Assembly: GCF_000152825.2 (NCBI RefSeq)
Contig: NC_014414.1
Coordinates: forward strand, 1,612,001 to 1,676,000
Reading direction: 5' to 3'
Length of the DNA stretch: 64,000 nt
Origin: Parvularcula bermudensis HTCC2503
GTDB taxonomy: Bacteria > Pseudomonadota > Alphaproteobacteria > Caulobacterales > Parvularculaceae
A program made the translations under genes and the position numbers. The first letter of the stretch is position 1. Every line of letters begins with the position of its first letter. The notes beneath the pieces were generated by a model. The model was not told where the DNA came from and did no database searches. It worked only from the letters and a program-made list of their open reading frames with translations. This document shows positions 1-9,282 of the stretch, in pieces.

Positions 1-78
1 AAGATAAGGCGATACAATAAAGACCTAAAGACGTCTCACGATACAGCGTGATCTGAAACGGCTCTAGGTCGCATATTA

Positions 79-99
79 CCCCCGTCCTTCGGGGGACGG
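79..99 (+). promoter_or_regulatory. GC-rich hairpin ahead of the first kinase gene
   Basis: CCCCCG (79-84) pairs with CGGGGG (90-95); an alternative fold pairs CCGTCC (82-87) with GGACGG (94-99). It ends 12 bases before the kinase start codon. No T-run follows, so it is not a clear terminator. It may mark the end of an upstream gene outside the window or shape the kinase leader. Bases 1-111 show no other feature that I can support. Confidence 0.3.
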
Positions 100-111
100 C
101 ACAGGGGCGCT

Positions 112-1716
112 ATGGCCAAGGAAGAGGCGAGGGGACGGTTGTTAAGTCGGAAAGGCCTCGTCTTTCGGCTGATCAATGCCAGTGCCTTTCGCTATACCCT
201 CTTATTCTTTGTGATCTTTCTCGTCGCCGTGACGGGGATCGGGTTTGTCGTCTTCAAATCCATCCTGGACACCACGATGCGCCGTATCGACCGGGAGATG
301 ATCGCCGAATTCGCTTATCTTGATGAGCTTCGGGCACGGACGGATCCGAACAACCCCTCGGTTCTGGCGAACGAAGTCGCCCGCCTACAGCTGATCAGGC
401 GAGACGCGCTCTATGCGGTTTTTATCGGCGAGGACCACCAGGTCTTGACCACGGACTTTCGCACTCTTCCCGCCGAAGGACTTACGGCGGAAGGGATGTT
501 CAGATTCACCTATACGTCGAACACGGTGAATAAAGCCAGTGGGGAGGTGGTCGGGGTCGATCGCCCCGCCGTCGGCCGGCGGCGAGAGTACATCTATACG
601 CGCTATGACGGGGAGAATGTGCCCCTCACCGTTTTCACCGCCCGCGACATCAGCGAGATCGATCAAATAACGGCCGCGGCTCAAAAGATCGCGCTGCGGG
701 TGCTTCTGGTGGCGCCAATCCTCGCTATTCTCCTCGGTCTTGCCTTTACGAGCTTTATCCTGCGGCGGGTCGAGCGCATCGGCCAAACCGTGCGGGCCAT
801 TCGGGATGGCGATCTCTCGAAGCGGATCGCGCTGACGGGATCCAACGACGAGTTCGATACTCTGTCGGATAACATCAATGCGATGTTGAACCAGATCGAA
901 CGCCTGATGACCGGCATGCGTCAGGTCTCGGACAATATCGCCCACGATCTTCGCTCGCCCCTGACACGGATCAAGGCGCGCCTTGATCGCGTGCTGCAGG
1001 AATCGGACCCAAATACCCAGGAGGTCCTGGAACAGACGGCGGTGGATGTGGAGCGGCTCTTGGCCACCTTCAACGCGCTCCTGTCGATCACGCGGATTGA
1101 GGCGGGGGAGAGCGGCGGTACCACGACATTGGTGGATTTGAAGGCGGTGGCGGAGGAGATGTTGGATCTCTACGAACCCGCCGCCAGCGAAGAAGGGTTC
1201 ATATTGGTCGGCAATATCAACCCGACGCCGCTTATCCGCGGTACGCGAGAATTGATCAGTCAGGCTATCGCGAATCTCCTCGACAATGCATTCAAATATG
1301 CCCGTCATCCGGACCGACCTGACCTGACCCCCACGATCGAGCTGACCGTCTCGCCAAAGGTCGGGGGCGGGGCGCTCTTGTCGGTCATGGACAATGGCCC
1401 CGGCGTGTCGGAATCAGATCGTGAACGGATTTTGCAGCGCTTTGTTCGTCTTGAGCAAAGCCGCTCTACCACCGGCAATGGGCTTGGGCTTTCCCTCGTC
1501 GCGGCCATCGCGCGACGTCATAATGCCAGTATCTCGGTAGGCCGTGGATTGATGCACAGTCGCGACGGGCGTGCCCTCGCGACGGATCGCGACTACGGAC
1601 TGGCGGTCCGCTTGGCGTTTCCCCCGCCGCCAAAGCCCTCAAAAAGCACATTGGGGATCAATGCTTCGCGTAATGCTAGTCTACAGCTAAAAAAAATGGA
1701 TACCCCAAACAATTAG
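112..1716 (+). CDS. HAMP-domain sensor histidine kinase
   Basis: Inner-membrane sensor kinase of a two-component system, 534 residues. A hydrophobic segment near residues 26-48 and a second near 195-215 bracket a periplasmic sensor region of about 145 residues. A HAMP linker follows (the stretch around RIGQTVRAIRDGDLSKRI), then the HisKA box AHDLRSPLTR with the phospho-accepting His at residue 278, then the ATPase N box (NLLDNAFKYA) and G boxes (DNGPGVSESD, GNGLGLSL). The ATG at 112 has AGGGG just upstream. Kinases of this layout are usually the second gene after an OmpR-type response regulator, which would lie before base 1. Signal and target are unknown. The C-terminal 30 residues after the ATPase domain look disordered. 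Confidence 0.9.
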   Translation: MAKEEARGRLLSRKGLVFRLINASAFRYTLLFFVIFLVAVTGIGFVVFKSILDTTMRRIDREMIAEFAYLDELRARTDPNNPSVLANEVARLQLIRRDALYAVFIGEDHQVLTTDFRTLPAEGLTAEGMFRFTYTSNTVNKASGEVVGVDRPAVGRRREYIYTRYDGENVPLTVFTARDISEIDQITAAAQKIALRVLLVAPILAILLGLAFTSFILRRVERIGQTVRAIRDGDLSKRIALTGSNDEFDTLSDNINAMLNQIERLMTGMRQVSDNIAHDLRSPLTRIKARLDRVLQESDPNTQEVLEQTAVDVERLLATFNALLSITRIEAGESGGTTTLVDLKAVAEEMLDLYEPAASEEGFILVGNINPTPLIRGTRELISQAIANLLDNAFKYARHPDRPDLTPTIELTVSPKVGGGALLSVMDNGPGVSESDRERILQRFVRLEQSRSTTGNGLGLSLVAAIARRHNASISVGRGLMHSRDGRALATDRDYGLAVRLAFPPPPKPSKSTLGINASRNASLQLKKMDTPNN

Positions 1717-1800
1717 GTCTTGCTCCTATGCCCCAATCACTTCCTTATCGCAACGAAGCGCATTGTTATCGAACGATCGCGTGGGCGGAGGGAAAAGAAA

Positions 1801-2088
1801 ATGAGCAAAGCCGAATTCATCAGCAATGTTGCCGCAGCCGGCGACATGTCCAATGCCGAAGCCAAACGAATGGTCGAACTTGTCTTTGGAGAGATCGAAG
1901 CAGGTCTCAAGCGAGCCAAAAAAGACGGCAAGTATACGATTGGGACGTTTGGGACGTTTACGATCACCAAGCGCCCGGCACGCAAGGGGCGCAATCCTCG
2001 GACCGGCGAAGAGATCAAGATCAAGGCATCGAAATCTTTGCGGTTCCGGCCCTCATCCAATTTGAAGGCGGCCGCCGGGATCAAGTAA
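1801..2088 (+). CDS. hup: HU/IHF-family DNA-binding protein
   Basis: Small basic nucleoid protein of 95 residues that bends or compacts DNA as a dimer. The family signature is clear: helical N-terminus (MSKAEFISNVA), the beta-arm entry IGTFGTFTITKRPARKG, then NPRTGEEIKIKASKSLRFRPS. I chose the ATG at 1801 because GGAGGG lies at 1787-1792 and the family begins here; an ATG-less extension back to about 1720 is open but adds 27 residues unlike HU. The core codes GTFGTF with a near-exact 9-base tandem repeat. It lies 84 bases after the kinase and 19 bases before glnE, all on one strand. It could be HU or an HU-like paralogue; the sequence does not decide. Confidence 0.9.
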   Translation: MSKAEFISNVAAAGDMSNAEAKRMVELVFGEIEAGLKRAKKDGKYTIGTFGTFTITKRPARKGRNPRTGEEIKIKASKSLRFRPSSNLKAAAGIK

Positions 2089-2107
2089 TCCGGCTGACCG
2101 GTCTTTT

Positions 2108-4921
2108 GTGACCGGCGTGTTCGGCAAAGCCTTCGCCGAGGCCCTTGCAGCGTCGGGCGGGGGCGCGATCGCCGCTTTTGGGCAGGGCGACGATACTCGT
2201 GCGCGTTTTCTCTCTGGACTTGGTCACCTTTCTCCGTTTCTTGGGCGGGCTCTCACCCGTGACAAGGAGCGTCTTGATCGTATCCTCCGCGCTGATCATG
2301 GCGACGGGTTCGCTGCGCTTTATGCAGAAGATCCTGGCACCGAGAAAGAGACGGCAAAGGCTTGTTTGAGGCGACAACGGACCGATGTCATCGTCGCCAT
2401 TGCCCTGGCCGATTTGGCCGGGATCTTTTCCCTTAACGACGTCACGGGCGCCTTGAGCCGCTTTGCGGATTGGGTCGTCTCTTGTGCCCTTGCCACGGCG
2501 TGGGAGGTGGTGAACACGCTGCGCGGCGTTGGCCTCGACCCGTCGCGCCCAAGGGCGGGCCTGACCTTTTTGGCGATGGGCAAACACGGCGCAGGCGAGC
2601 TTAATTATTCCAGCGATATTGACCTCGTGGCCATCTACGACCCCGATCTTATCCCCGTCGCAGAGGGCAGTCGTTTTGACGCAAAGGGCGTCGCCATGCG
2701 CGTCGTCCAACAGGTCGTCGACATCCTAGAAGATCAAACCTCGGACGGTTTTGTCTTTCGGACTGATTTGCGCCTTCGCCCCAATCCTAGCGCGACCCCT
2801 ATCGCCGTCTCCCTCAGTGCTGCCGCGCAATATTATGAGATCTACGGACAGAATTGGGAGCGCGCGGCTTTCATCAAGGCGCGCCCCTGTGCCGGAGACC
2901 GGGAGGTCGCCGCCGAATTCATGGAGATGATCGGGGCCTTTGTCTGGCGCAGAACGCTAGATTTCGGCGCCGTCGCCGATATTTACGCCGTCAAAGCGCA
3001 AATCCATGCCGAGAGGGGGCGACCCGACCTCGAAGCTGCGGGGGCGAATGTCAAACTCGGGCCCGGGGGCATTCGGGAAATCGAGTTCTTTGTTCAAACT
3101 CAGCAACTCTTGCTCGGGGGGCGGGACCCAACGCTTCGCTCCCTCCGCACAATTGATGGGCTTCGGCAATTGACCGCGGCAGGCTATGTCGATGACGAAA
3201 CCTGTGCCGGAATGACCGCGGCGTACGATTTTTTGCGGCGTGTCGAGCACTGCCTTCAGCTAAGGGAAGATCAGCAGACACAGGATCTGCCGACGGAGCC
3301 AGCGGAGTTGGACGTTATCGCGGCTCTTAGTGGTTTTGCGGGGCGCGACGACTTTCTCTCGACGCTCACGACCCATCTCGTTTTCGTTCACGATACCTAT
3401 GCCGATCTATTCCATGTGCCGAATGACGACGGCAAGGTAGATGGAAATCTCGTCTTTACGGGCGTTGACGATGATCCGCGTACGCTAACCACTTTGCGGA
3501 GTATGGGGTTTGCGTCCCCCGAATTTGTCACCGAGCGCATACGCCGTTGGCACCGGGGAGAGATTCGCGCGGCACGGTCGGTTCGGGCGCGTGAGCTGCT
3601 TACGGCTCTGGTCCCCCGCATTCTCTTGCGCCTTGGCGCCGGTGAGGAGCCAGATATCGCCTTTGCGGCCTTGGACGATTTCCTGACCGCTTTGCCGGAA
3701 GGTGTGCAAACTCTTGCCCTTTTTACAACCTATCCGCAGGTGTTGGACGAGCTTATCCTGCTTTGTTACTCAGCTCCCGCCCTATCAAAAAAGCTCGCCT
3801 CTCGTCCGGCCCTTGTGGAAGGATTGCTGGAGGGGGTGGATGTCAGTCCCCCAGATTTTCCCGAGGCGACGGAATGGAGCTTTGAGGAAAAGTTGGACGA
3901 AACCCGGCGTATTGTCGGTGAGCATCGCGTCCGCGCGGCGGCGGGGTTGATCCTCGGCCAGATGGGCGCCGAGACGATCGGGGGGGCGCTGAGCGCGACG
4001 GCAGATCGGGCCATCGACTATTGCGTCGATGCTGTCACCAAGATGGCCGCAGAAGAGGGGAAATTGCCCGATGGGCAGTTGGCGGTGCTGGGGTTTGGAC
4101 GCCTCGGGCTTGAGCGCTTGACCCTTGGTTCCGATCTCGACCTCGTATTCGTTTATCGGCTGACGGAACAAAAGGCTGAAGATGAGGTGCTCTTTACACG
4201 CTTGGTCAGGCGTATCGTTACCGCTCTCTCGGTGCCAACCGCCCAAGGGGACCTCTATAAGATCGATATGCAATTGCGGCCATCGGGGGGGGCCGGGCCG
4301 GCGGCCGTCTCCATTAATGCGTTTCGGACTTATTATGACAAGACCGCTTGGGTATGGGAGGAGATGGCCCTCACCAAGGCGCGCATCGTTGCAGGAGATC
4401 CATCCCTTGCTGAGGATGTCACATCGGTCATTGATCAGCATTTGGTCAAAAAGCGGGATCGAGCGACGGTCTGCGAAGCCGTAAGGGAAATGCGCGTTCG
4501 ATTGTATAATGAAAAAGCGCCTCGTACCGCCTATGATGTCAAGCGATTAGCGGGGGGGCTGACAGATGTTGAGTTTTTGGCCCAGGGCATTTCATTAATT
4601 CACGGATCTGCATTGGGGCGCCTTCCCCGAAGGGCAGATGAGATATTCCGAGAAGTGAAGCAAGCGGGGCATCTTGAGGCCGAGACGGCTGACGCGTTGG
4701 CCAGCGCCTATCTCGCCTATGACTCGTTTGTGCAATATGCTCGGGCAACGTTGGGGAGTGAGCCGCCGGCTCGAATCCCCGATGGATTTCTTCAGCGGCT
4801 AAGTCGTATTGAGCCCCTTTGGCTCGCCGGCTCCGTCGACGATCAGTTGGCGGTCCATCGTCGGGCGGTCTACTCAGCCTTCAGCCAGCTTATCGGCCCT
4901 TATGACGCGACGCTCGATTGA
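2108..4921 (+). CDS. glnE: Bifunctional glutamine synthetase adenylyltransferase/deadenylase
   Basis: Cytosolic enzyme that adds or removes AMP on glutamine synthetase in response to PII, setting ammonia assimilation. At 937 residues it is full length and has the two nucleotidyltransferase halves: the first with GELNYSSDIDLVAIYDP and the conserved LGPGGIREIEFFVQ, the second with GSDLDLVFVYRL and a second DVEFLAQ motif. The GTG at 2108 is the first usable start after the HU stop; another in-frame GTG lies three codons on, and neither has a strong Shine-Dalgarno sequence. The 3' end overlaps the convergent kinase gene by 22 bases. Contains an 8-G run near 4285-4292 with the frame intact. Confidence 0.95.
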   Translation: MTGVFGKAFAEALAASGGGAIAAFGQGDDTRARFLSGLGHLSPFLGRALTRDKERLDRILRADHGDGFAALYAEDPGTEKETAKACLRRQRTDVIVAIALADLAGIFSLNDVTGALSRFADWVVSCALATAWEVVNTLRGVGLDPSRPRAGLTFLAMGKHGAGELNYSSDIDLVAIYDPDLIPVAEGSRFDAKGVAMRVVQQVVDILEDQTSDGFVFRTDLRLRPNPSATPIAVSLSAAAQYYEIYGQNWERAAFIKARPCAGDREVAAEFMEMIGAFVWRRTLDFGAVADIYAVKAQIHAERGRPDLEAAGANVKLGPGGIREIEFFVQTQQLLLGGRDPTLRSLRTIDGLRQLTAAGYVDDETCAGMTAAYDFLRRVEHCLQLREDQQTQDLPTEPAELDVIAALSGFAGRDDFLSTLTTHLVFVHDTYADLFHVPNDDGKVDGNLVFTGVDDDPRTLTTLRSMGFASPEFVTERIRRWHRGEIRAARSVRARELLTALVPRILLRLGAGEEPDIAFAALDDFLTALPEGVQTLALFTTYPQVLDELILLCYSAPALSKKLASRPALVEGLLEGVDVSPPDFPEATEWSFEEKLDETRRIVGEHRVRAAAGLILGQMGAETIGGALSATADRAIDYCVDAVTKMAAEEGKLPDGQLAVLGFGRLGLERLTLGSDLDLVFVYRLTEQKAEDEVLFTRLVRRIVTALSVPTAQGDLYKIDMQLRPSGGAGPAAVSINAFRTYYDKTAWVWEEMALTKARIVAGDPSLAEDVTSVIDQHLVKKRDRATVCEAVREMRVRLYNEKAPRTAYDVKRLAGGLTDVEFLAQGISLIHGSALGRLPRRADEIFREVKQAGHLEAETADALASAYLAYDSFVQYARATLGSEPPARIPDGFLQRLSRIEPLWLAGSVDDQLAVHRRAVYSAFSQLIGPYDATLD

Positions 4922-7164
4922 TCCGTGGCGGTAGAACGGGCCTGCGGCGCCGGTCGCCTGGTCAAAATCCGGGCCCGTCCCTCAAGAAGAGAGGGAAGGC
5001 TGACCATGCTATCTGCCCCCCGCGGTAGACATATCGCTGCCACTGTGCCGCGGCGTGGTTCGCTGGTCACCGCCAGAAGACCATTCTGCGCCTCCATCAA
5101 ACTCTTCGACAGCGCAAGGCCAAGCCCCGTCCCTCTGCTGGCGCGGGAGAAATGATCGTCAGCCAGCTCAAAGGGCTGGCCGAGTTTCTCTAATTGCTCC
5201 GGTGTCATACCGATGCCTGTATCGGCGATCAGGATGGTGACGGTCGTCAGATCGACAAGGGTGGTGACCGTCACCGCCCCCCCTTGGGGGGTGAATTTCT
5301 GGGCATTCGAGAGGACATTGAGGATCACCTGCTTGACCGCCCGGGGATCTGCCCAGACCGAGGGGATATGGTCGGTCAGAGAGCGGAACTCCAAAGACGC
5401 TTCCCGCATCTGCATCTCGACGAGACGCAAACTTTCCTTGAGCAGACGATCGAGATCCACCTGACAAAGATCCAGGTCGAGTTTTCCTGCTTCGAGTTTC
5501 GAAAGGTCCAGAATGTCGTCGATCAAATTCAGGAGATGGCTGCCACTTGCGTGAATATCCTTGATGTACTCGACATATTTTTTGTGACCCAAGGGGCCGA
5601 AGAGCTCTTCCTTCATCAGTTCGGAAAAGCCATTGATAGCGTTGAGGGGGGTGCGCAATTCATGGCTCATATTGGCCAGGAATTCAGACTTCGCCCGGTT
5701 CGCTTCCTGGGCGTTCAGCTTCTCAGTCTCATAGCGCCGGACAGCTTCCCTGAGGTCTTCGCGATTTCTCTTCAGCACCTCAACGGTGTGTTGAAGCTCC
5801 CGCTCGTTCCGTGCGCGTTGCTCGGCTTCGATCTTCGCATCACTGACATCGTGCGCGACGCAGACCCAGCCCCCGCCAACGGTTTTGGTCCTGACGACCC
5901 GGACGAATTGTTCGTTGGGGAAAACGGCTTCGACGGCTTGGTCGTCGTCAGTCGGCGGCGTGAAATGGGCGAGCAACGGGCATAGGTCCGCTGAGGCCAG
6001 GGCCATCAGGGCACCGGCGTCGATACCTTCCGCCACCGCTCCTCTATCGATTCCGAACAGGGAAAGAAAAGGTGCGTTCCAAGCAAGGAGGCGTTCGTTC
6101 TGATCCCATAAGAGGAAGGCCTGAGGGAGCGCCTCGACAGTCTCGCGCAGGCGGTCGACCTCCTGGCTCGCTTGCGGGTCCGCCAAGCCGGAATCCCCCA
6201 GCGGGACGGCAATGCCCATCCCTTCGGCATCCGAGGTGGTACGGAACAGCACCCTGGCATAGGTCCCTTCAACCGTCCGACATCTGAGCACCAAATCGCC
6301 GCCGCCGATATCGTCGGCGAAGAAAAAACGGTGGGCGACGGGCGTATCGGCCTGGTGGATAAATCCTTCCAGGTCGTCGGTGGGCATAGTGACGTTCTGG
6401 CGTGTGAAGCCGAGAGCGGCCCGTGTCGCGGCGGGCAATACGACGCCCGTATTCTCCCGCCGCCAAATGCCGATTCCGGCGCGTTCGGGGCCCAAAATCC
6501 GGCTCAGGAGATGACGGCGCTCGCCCTCGGAAATCGCTTCGGTATGACGTGTGCGGATCGCCATCGCCATCAGTGCCCAGCAGAGACCTGCGATCCCAAC
6601 TCCGACGGAAAGGTAGGGGGCCCAGAGAGCAAAGGGGATCAGCGGCACCGGCTGCGCGGCCACCAACACCTGATCGGGGGTCAGCGCTCGGGCGGTTGCC
6701 GCCCATCGTCCGCCATTCCCATCGATCAGGGTGACGACATCCCCTTGCGGGGGCAACGCCTCCAATCGGTCTAAGGCAAAATAAGGGGCATCCACCTCGC
6801 CGAAAGCGGAGACCTGACGAAGATTTCTGTCGACGATCATCATCAGCCCGCCGCTGGGGGCATTATAGGCGAGGAGGTCTGCGACCGGCTCACTCACCGG
6901 GCGGTTGGGCCCAAAGGCGATCGGGGCCGCCTCCTCAAGGGCGTCAAGGGACGCAAGGGATCTAAGACCGAGATTGAGGCCCCGCTCCCGCGCTGCCGTC
7001 CGATGGTCGGTGACCGCGGCTGTCAGCAACGCGCCGACCGATACCCCGGTCAGTAGAAAGGCGGCCGCGGCAATGCGACCGAGATTGCTGGCCGGTCGAG
7101 GACCAGTTGCGGCGGGGCGTTGGCCAAAGCGGGCGCCGAGGTCGAAGGGCAAGAGTCTAACCAT
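4900..7164 (-). CDS. PAS-domain sensor histidine kinase, PleC/DivJ type
   Basis: Membrane histidine kinase of 754 residues. Two hydrophobic segments (about 31-52 and 180-205) flank a periplasmic region. A PAS domain follows around residues 335-440 (ALPQAFLLWDQNERLLAWNA), then a predicted coiled coil, then HisKA with MSHELRTPLNAINGF (His near residue 500) and a HATPase with NVLSNAQKFTP, DTGIGM and GTGLGL boxes. The run SEFLANMSHELRTPLNAI and the following GPLGHKKYVEYIKDIH are typical of alphaproteobacterial PleC/DivJ kinases, which control cell-cycle phosphorelays through DivK and PleD. Adjacency to glnE is, as I recall it, common in this class. I leave the symbol blank because several paralogues share this layout. 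Confidence 0.85.
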   Translation of the reverse strand: MVRLLPFDLGARFGQRPAATGPRPASNLGRIAAAAFLLTGVSVGALLTAAVTDHRTAARERGLNLGLRSLASLDALEEAAPIAFGPNRPVSEPVADLLAYNAPSGGLMMIVDRNLRQVSAFGEVDAPYFALDRLEALPPQGDVVTLIDGNGGRWAATARALTPDQVLVAAQPVPLIPFALWAPYLSVGVGIAGLCWALMAMAIRTRHTEAISEGERRHLLSRILGPERAGIGIWRRENTGVVLPAATRAALGFTRQNVTMPTDDLEGFIHQADTPVAHRFFFADDIGGGDLVLRCRTVEGTYARVLFRTTSDAEGMGIAVPLGDSGLADPQASQEVDRLRETVEALPQAFLLWDQNERLLAWNAPFLSLFGIDRGAVAEGIDAGALMALASADLCPLLAHFTPPTDDDQAVEAVFPNEQFVRVVRTKTVGGGWVCVAHDVSDAKIEAEQRARNERELQHTVEVLKRNREDLREAVRRYETEKLNAQEANRAKSEFLANMSHELRTPLNAINGFSELMKEELFGPLGHKKYVEYIKDIHASGSHLLNLIDDILDLSKLEAGKLDLDLCQVDLDRLLKESLRLVEMQMREASLEFRSLTDHIPSVWADPRAVKQVILNVLSNAQKFTPQGGAVTVTTLVDLTTVTILIADTGIGMTPEQLEKLGQPFELADDHFSRASRGTGLGLALSKSLMEAQNGLLAVTSEPRRGTVAAICLPRGADSMVSLPSLLEGRARILTRRPAPQARSTATDQSSVAS

Positions 7165-7258
7165 TCCCGGCCACTTACCGGTGTTCGGATCCCGCTGTCA
7201 CCCAATTCTCGCCGCATTTGGCGGAAGGCCGTGCTGCATTGCAACGGAAGCGGACGGC

Positions 7259-8968
7259 TCAGCCGTAGACGATCCGTTCCTTAAGGCCGAGACCTTGGGG
7301 ATTGCCGAAACGCACCGTGCCGTTCTCTCTTATCAAATCGAAACGCGCGGTACGGAACGCCTGATAGTTGGGGGAGAGGATCGTCGACACCGCCATATAA
7401 TCGATATGCCCGCGGTCAGGGGTCAGGTGCAGGCGAAGATAGCCGTGGTGCAAGGGGTCATGATACCGGATATCCCGGTTTTCGCGACGCATGAGGAGTG
7501 AATAGTCAAAGGCTTTGTCGCCGAGACGGGCCATAAAGCCGGGGGAGGTCACACCGCTGGTCCCCAGCTCAACCCCCATAGCCTCCCCCGTATCCGTCAG
7601 GAGGTCATTGCCCCAAAATTCGTGGGTGTCCCCGGTCAGGACGATGAGGTCCCGGGCGCCGGCGGCCTGCGCCATACGGTAGAAGCGCTCCCGCGCGGCC
7701 GGATACCCGTCCCACGCATCGAGATTGAAGGGGAGACCGAATTTCGTGAACTCAACGAAGGTCCGAACCTGGTCCCATTCTTTTTCGAACTCAACGATCT
7801 GCTCCTCGCTCACCCGGTCGGCAACATTGGGGGCGATCAGGCGAGCCATAATAATTTGATTGGCCACCAGGCGCCATGTCGTGCCCTTGGCGACGGATTG
7901 ACGGAAATGCCGCTCCAGAAAGGCGGTCTGGGCCGCCCCCAATAACTCCCTTGAGGGGGCGCCGACGATCTCTCTGCGGAACCGCTCGATCGCGTCATCA
8001 TCCGTCAGGGTCGGGACGATGTCGCGATATTCAAGTTGCTCCGACCGCGCCATCAAACGGGTCTCGATCGCGGCGAGGGACAATAGTCCGCCCCACTCAT
8101 ATTCGCGAAACAAGGCTTCGCGGGGCTTGCCCGGTTCGGGGTCTCTCACGGGCATCCATTCGTAATAGGCGCGAAGCGCGGCGCGCCGACGGTCATCCCA
8201 CGATCCCTCTGTCTCAGGTTGGTGGTTCTGGGCGCCGTGTTCCCACGAATTATTCGCGGTTTCGTGATCGTCCCAGATACAAATCAGCGGATGGCGCGCC
8301 AGCATGGCGCGGGAGGAGGGGTCGGCCTTATACTGCGCATGCCGTGCACGGTAATCCGAGAGAGAGACAATCTCGCGCGGTGGGACGTGCTCGCGCCCCA
8401 GGCTGCGTCCCGTCTCTCCGCCATAGCCATCGGGGCCATATTCATAAATATAGTCGCCAAGATGAATGACCGCGTCGACCTGATCGTCCCGCGCGATATG
8501 GTCGTACGCGTTGAAATAGCCGAAGGGATAATTCGAGCAGGAGGCGATCGCAAAGGTCGCGGCGTCTGTGCGGTCGGGCAGGGTTCGTGTGCGACCGATG
8601 GGCGACACCTCATCCCCCACCGTAAAGCGATAATAATAAACCCGACCTGGGGCGAGACCGGTTGGCACGATCTTCACCGTGTGATCGCGTCCCCGATCCG
8701 TTTCGGCGGTGTGGGTTTGGAGGAGGGGCGCAAAGGCCGGGGTCTCGGCGATCTCGACCTTGACCGCGAGGCGGTCGGACGGTGTCGTGACGCGGGTCCA
8801 CAGCACGATCGAGTCCGGCTCAGGGTCCCCAGAAGCCACCCCATGGAGGAACGCGCCGCGCGCCGGCGTCGTTGCGGCGGAGAGAAGGGGCGAATCGGGG
8901 GCGGAGGTACAGGCGGCGAGGGGGGCGGCCAATCCACTGAACAGGGCGGTCCGGCGGGAAATCGGCAT
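7259..8968 (-). CDS. phoD: PhoD-type alkaline phosphatase/phosphodiesterase, exported
   Basis: Secreted metallophosphatase of 569 residues that releases phosphate from organic phosphoesters. The N-terminus has a twin-arginine type motif (SRRTALF) followed by a short hydrophobic stretch and a lipobox-like LAAC, so Tat export and possible lipid anchoring are likely. The PhoD N-domain starts at HGVASGDPEPDSIVLWTRV. Metal-site motifs are present: SCSNYPFGYFNAY, HLGDYIYEYG, WDDHETANNSW and LTGDTHEFWGNDL. An AGGAG lies 8 bases ahead of the ATG. It is a single gene divergent from the polyamine operon. No Pho box was identified by eye. The PhoD family assignment is firm; anchoring is inferred. Confidence 0.92.
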   Translation of the reverse strand: MPISRRTALFSGLAAPLAACTSAPDSPLLSAATTPARGAFLHGVASGDPEPDSIVLWTRVTTPSDRLAVKVEIAETPAFAPLLQTHTAETDRGRDHTVKIVPTGLAPGRVYYYRFTVGDEVSPIGRTRTLPDRTDAATFAIASCSNYPFGYFNAYDHIARDDQVDAVIHLGDYIYEYGPDGYGGETGRSLGREHVPPREIVSLSDYRARHAQYKADPSSRAMLARHPLICIWDDHETANNSWEHGAQNHQPETEGSWDDRRRAALRAYYEWMPVRDPEPGKPREALFREYEWGGLLSLAAIETRLMARSEQLEYRDIVPTLTDDDAIERFRREIVGAPSRELLGAAQTAFLERHFRQSVAKGTTWRLVANQIIMARLIAPNVADRVSEEQIVEFEKEWDQVRTFVEFTKFGLPFNLDAWDGYPAARERFYRMAQAAGARDLIVLTGDTHEFWGNDLLTDTGEAMGVELGTSGVTSPGFMARLGDKAFDYSLLMRRENRDIRYHDPLHHGYLRLHLTPDRGHIDYMAVSTILSPNYQAFRTARFDLIRENGTVRFGNPQGLGLKERIVYG

Positions 8969-9276
8969 CTCATTCTCCTCAGCACATTATCTCGGACTAT
9001 GGCGCTCTTTTGTGTCGAATTGGCGACACTGGGCAGGGGCTGAGATGTTATCAGAGCCGGGAGCGGCTGCGCGGTCGCCGCGCCTGACGAAAGAGCGGCG
9101 CTAAAGGTTTTTGCAGACGGGGCTTTACACAGGGGTTGCACATCCCTATTTGCCCGATCCGCGCCGCGACCCTTCAAGCCCGGATGGGCCCCCTCAGGGG
9201 GACGGCAGCTTTTGTTGAATGGCGGTCAGGGCGGACATTCCCGCAGTAGCCACTGTCCAAAAGGAGGCCCCATGAG
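8969..9276. other. 308-base divergent intergenic region between phoD and the polyamine operon
   Basis: Holds the phoD ribosome binding site at its left edge and the leader of the ornithine decarboxylase operon at its right. Visible elements are a weak promoter-like pair (9124-9152), a CCCCCTCAGGGGG inverted repeat near 9187-9200 and an AAGGAGG at 9261-9267. Alphaproteobacterial ornithine decarboxylase genes often carry the structured speF RNA motif upstream; I cannot confirm that fold by eye. No open reading frame here looks real. Confidence 0.5.
9124..9152 (+). promoter_or_regulatory. Candidate promoter of the polyamine operon
   Basis: TTTACA (9124-9129) and TATTTG (9147-9152) separated by 17 bases. 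The -35 matches 5 of 6 consensus positions and the -10 only 3 of 6. Placement about 125 bases upstream of the decarboxylase start would give a long leader. Confidence 0.25.
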
Positions 9277-9282
9277 GTGGAC
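9255..9282 (+). promoter_or_regulatory. Ribosome binding site of ornithine decarboxylase inside a possible hairpin
   Basis: AAGGAGG lies at 9261-9267. Two start codons follow: ATG at 9272 (4 bases away) opening an 11-codon frame that stops at TAG, and GTG at 9277 (9 bases away) opening the decarboxylase. GTCCA (9255-9259) can pair with TGGAC (9278-9282), which would place the Shine-Dalgarno sequence and the ATG in the loop. Confidence 0.4.

Noticed and set aside
1720-1800. N-terminal extension of the HU-type protein
   Set aside because: The ATG at 1801 has a good GGAGGG and matches the family start; the extension has no homology.
9246-9256. GCCACTG resembling part of a cobalamin riboswitch
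   Set aside because: None of the other conserved B12-element blocks is nearby; one short match is not enough.
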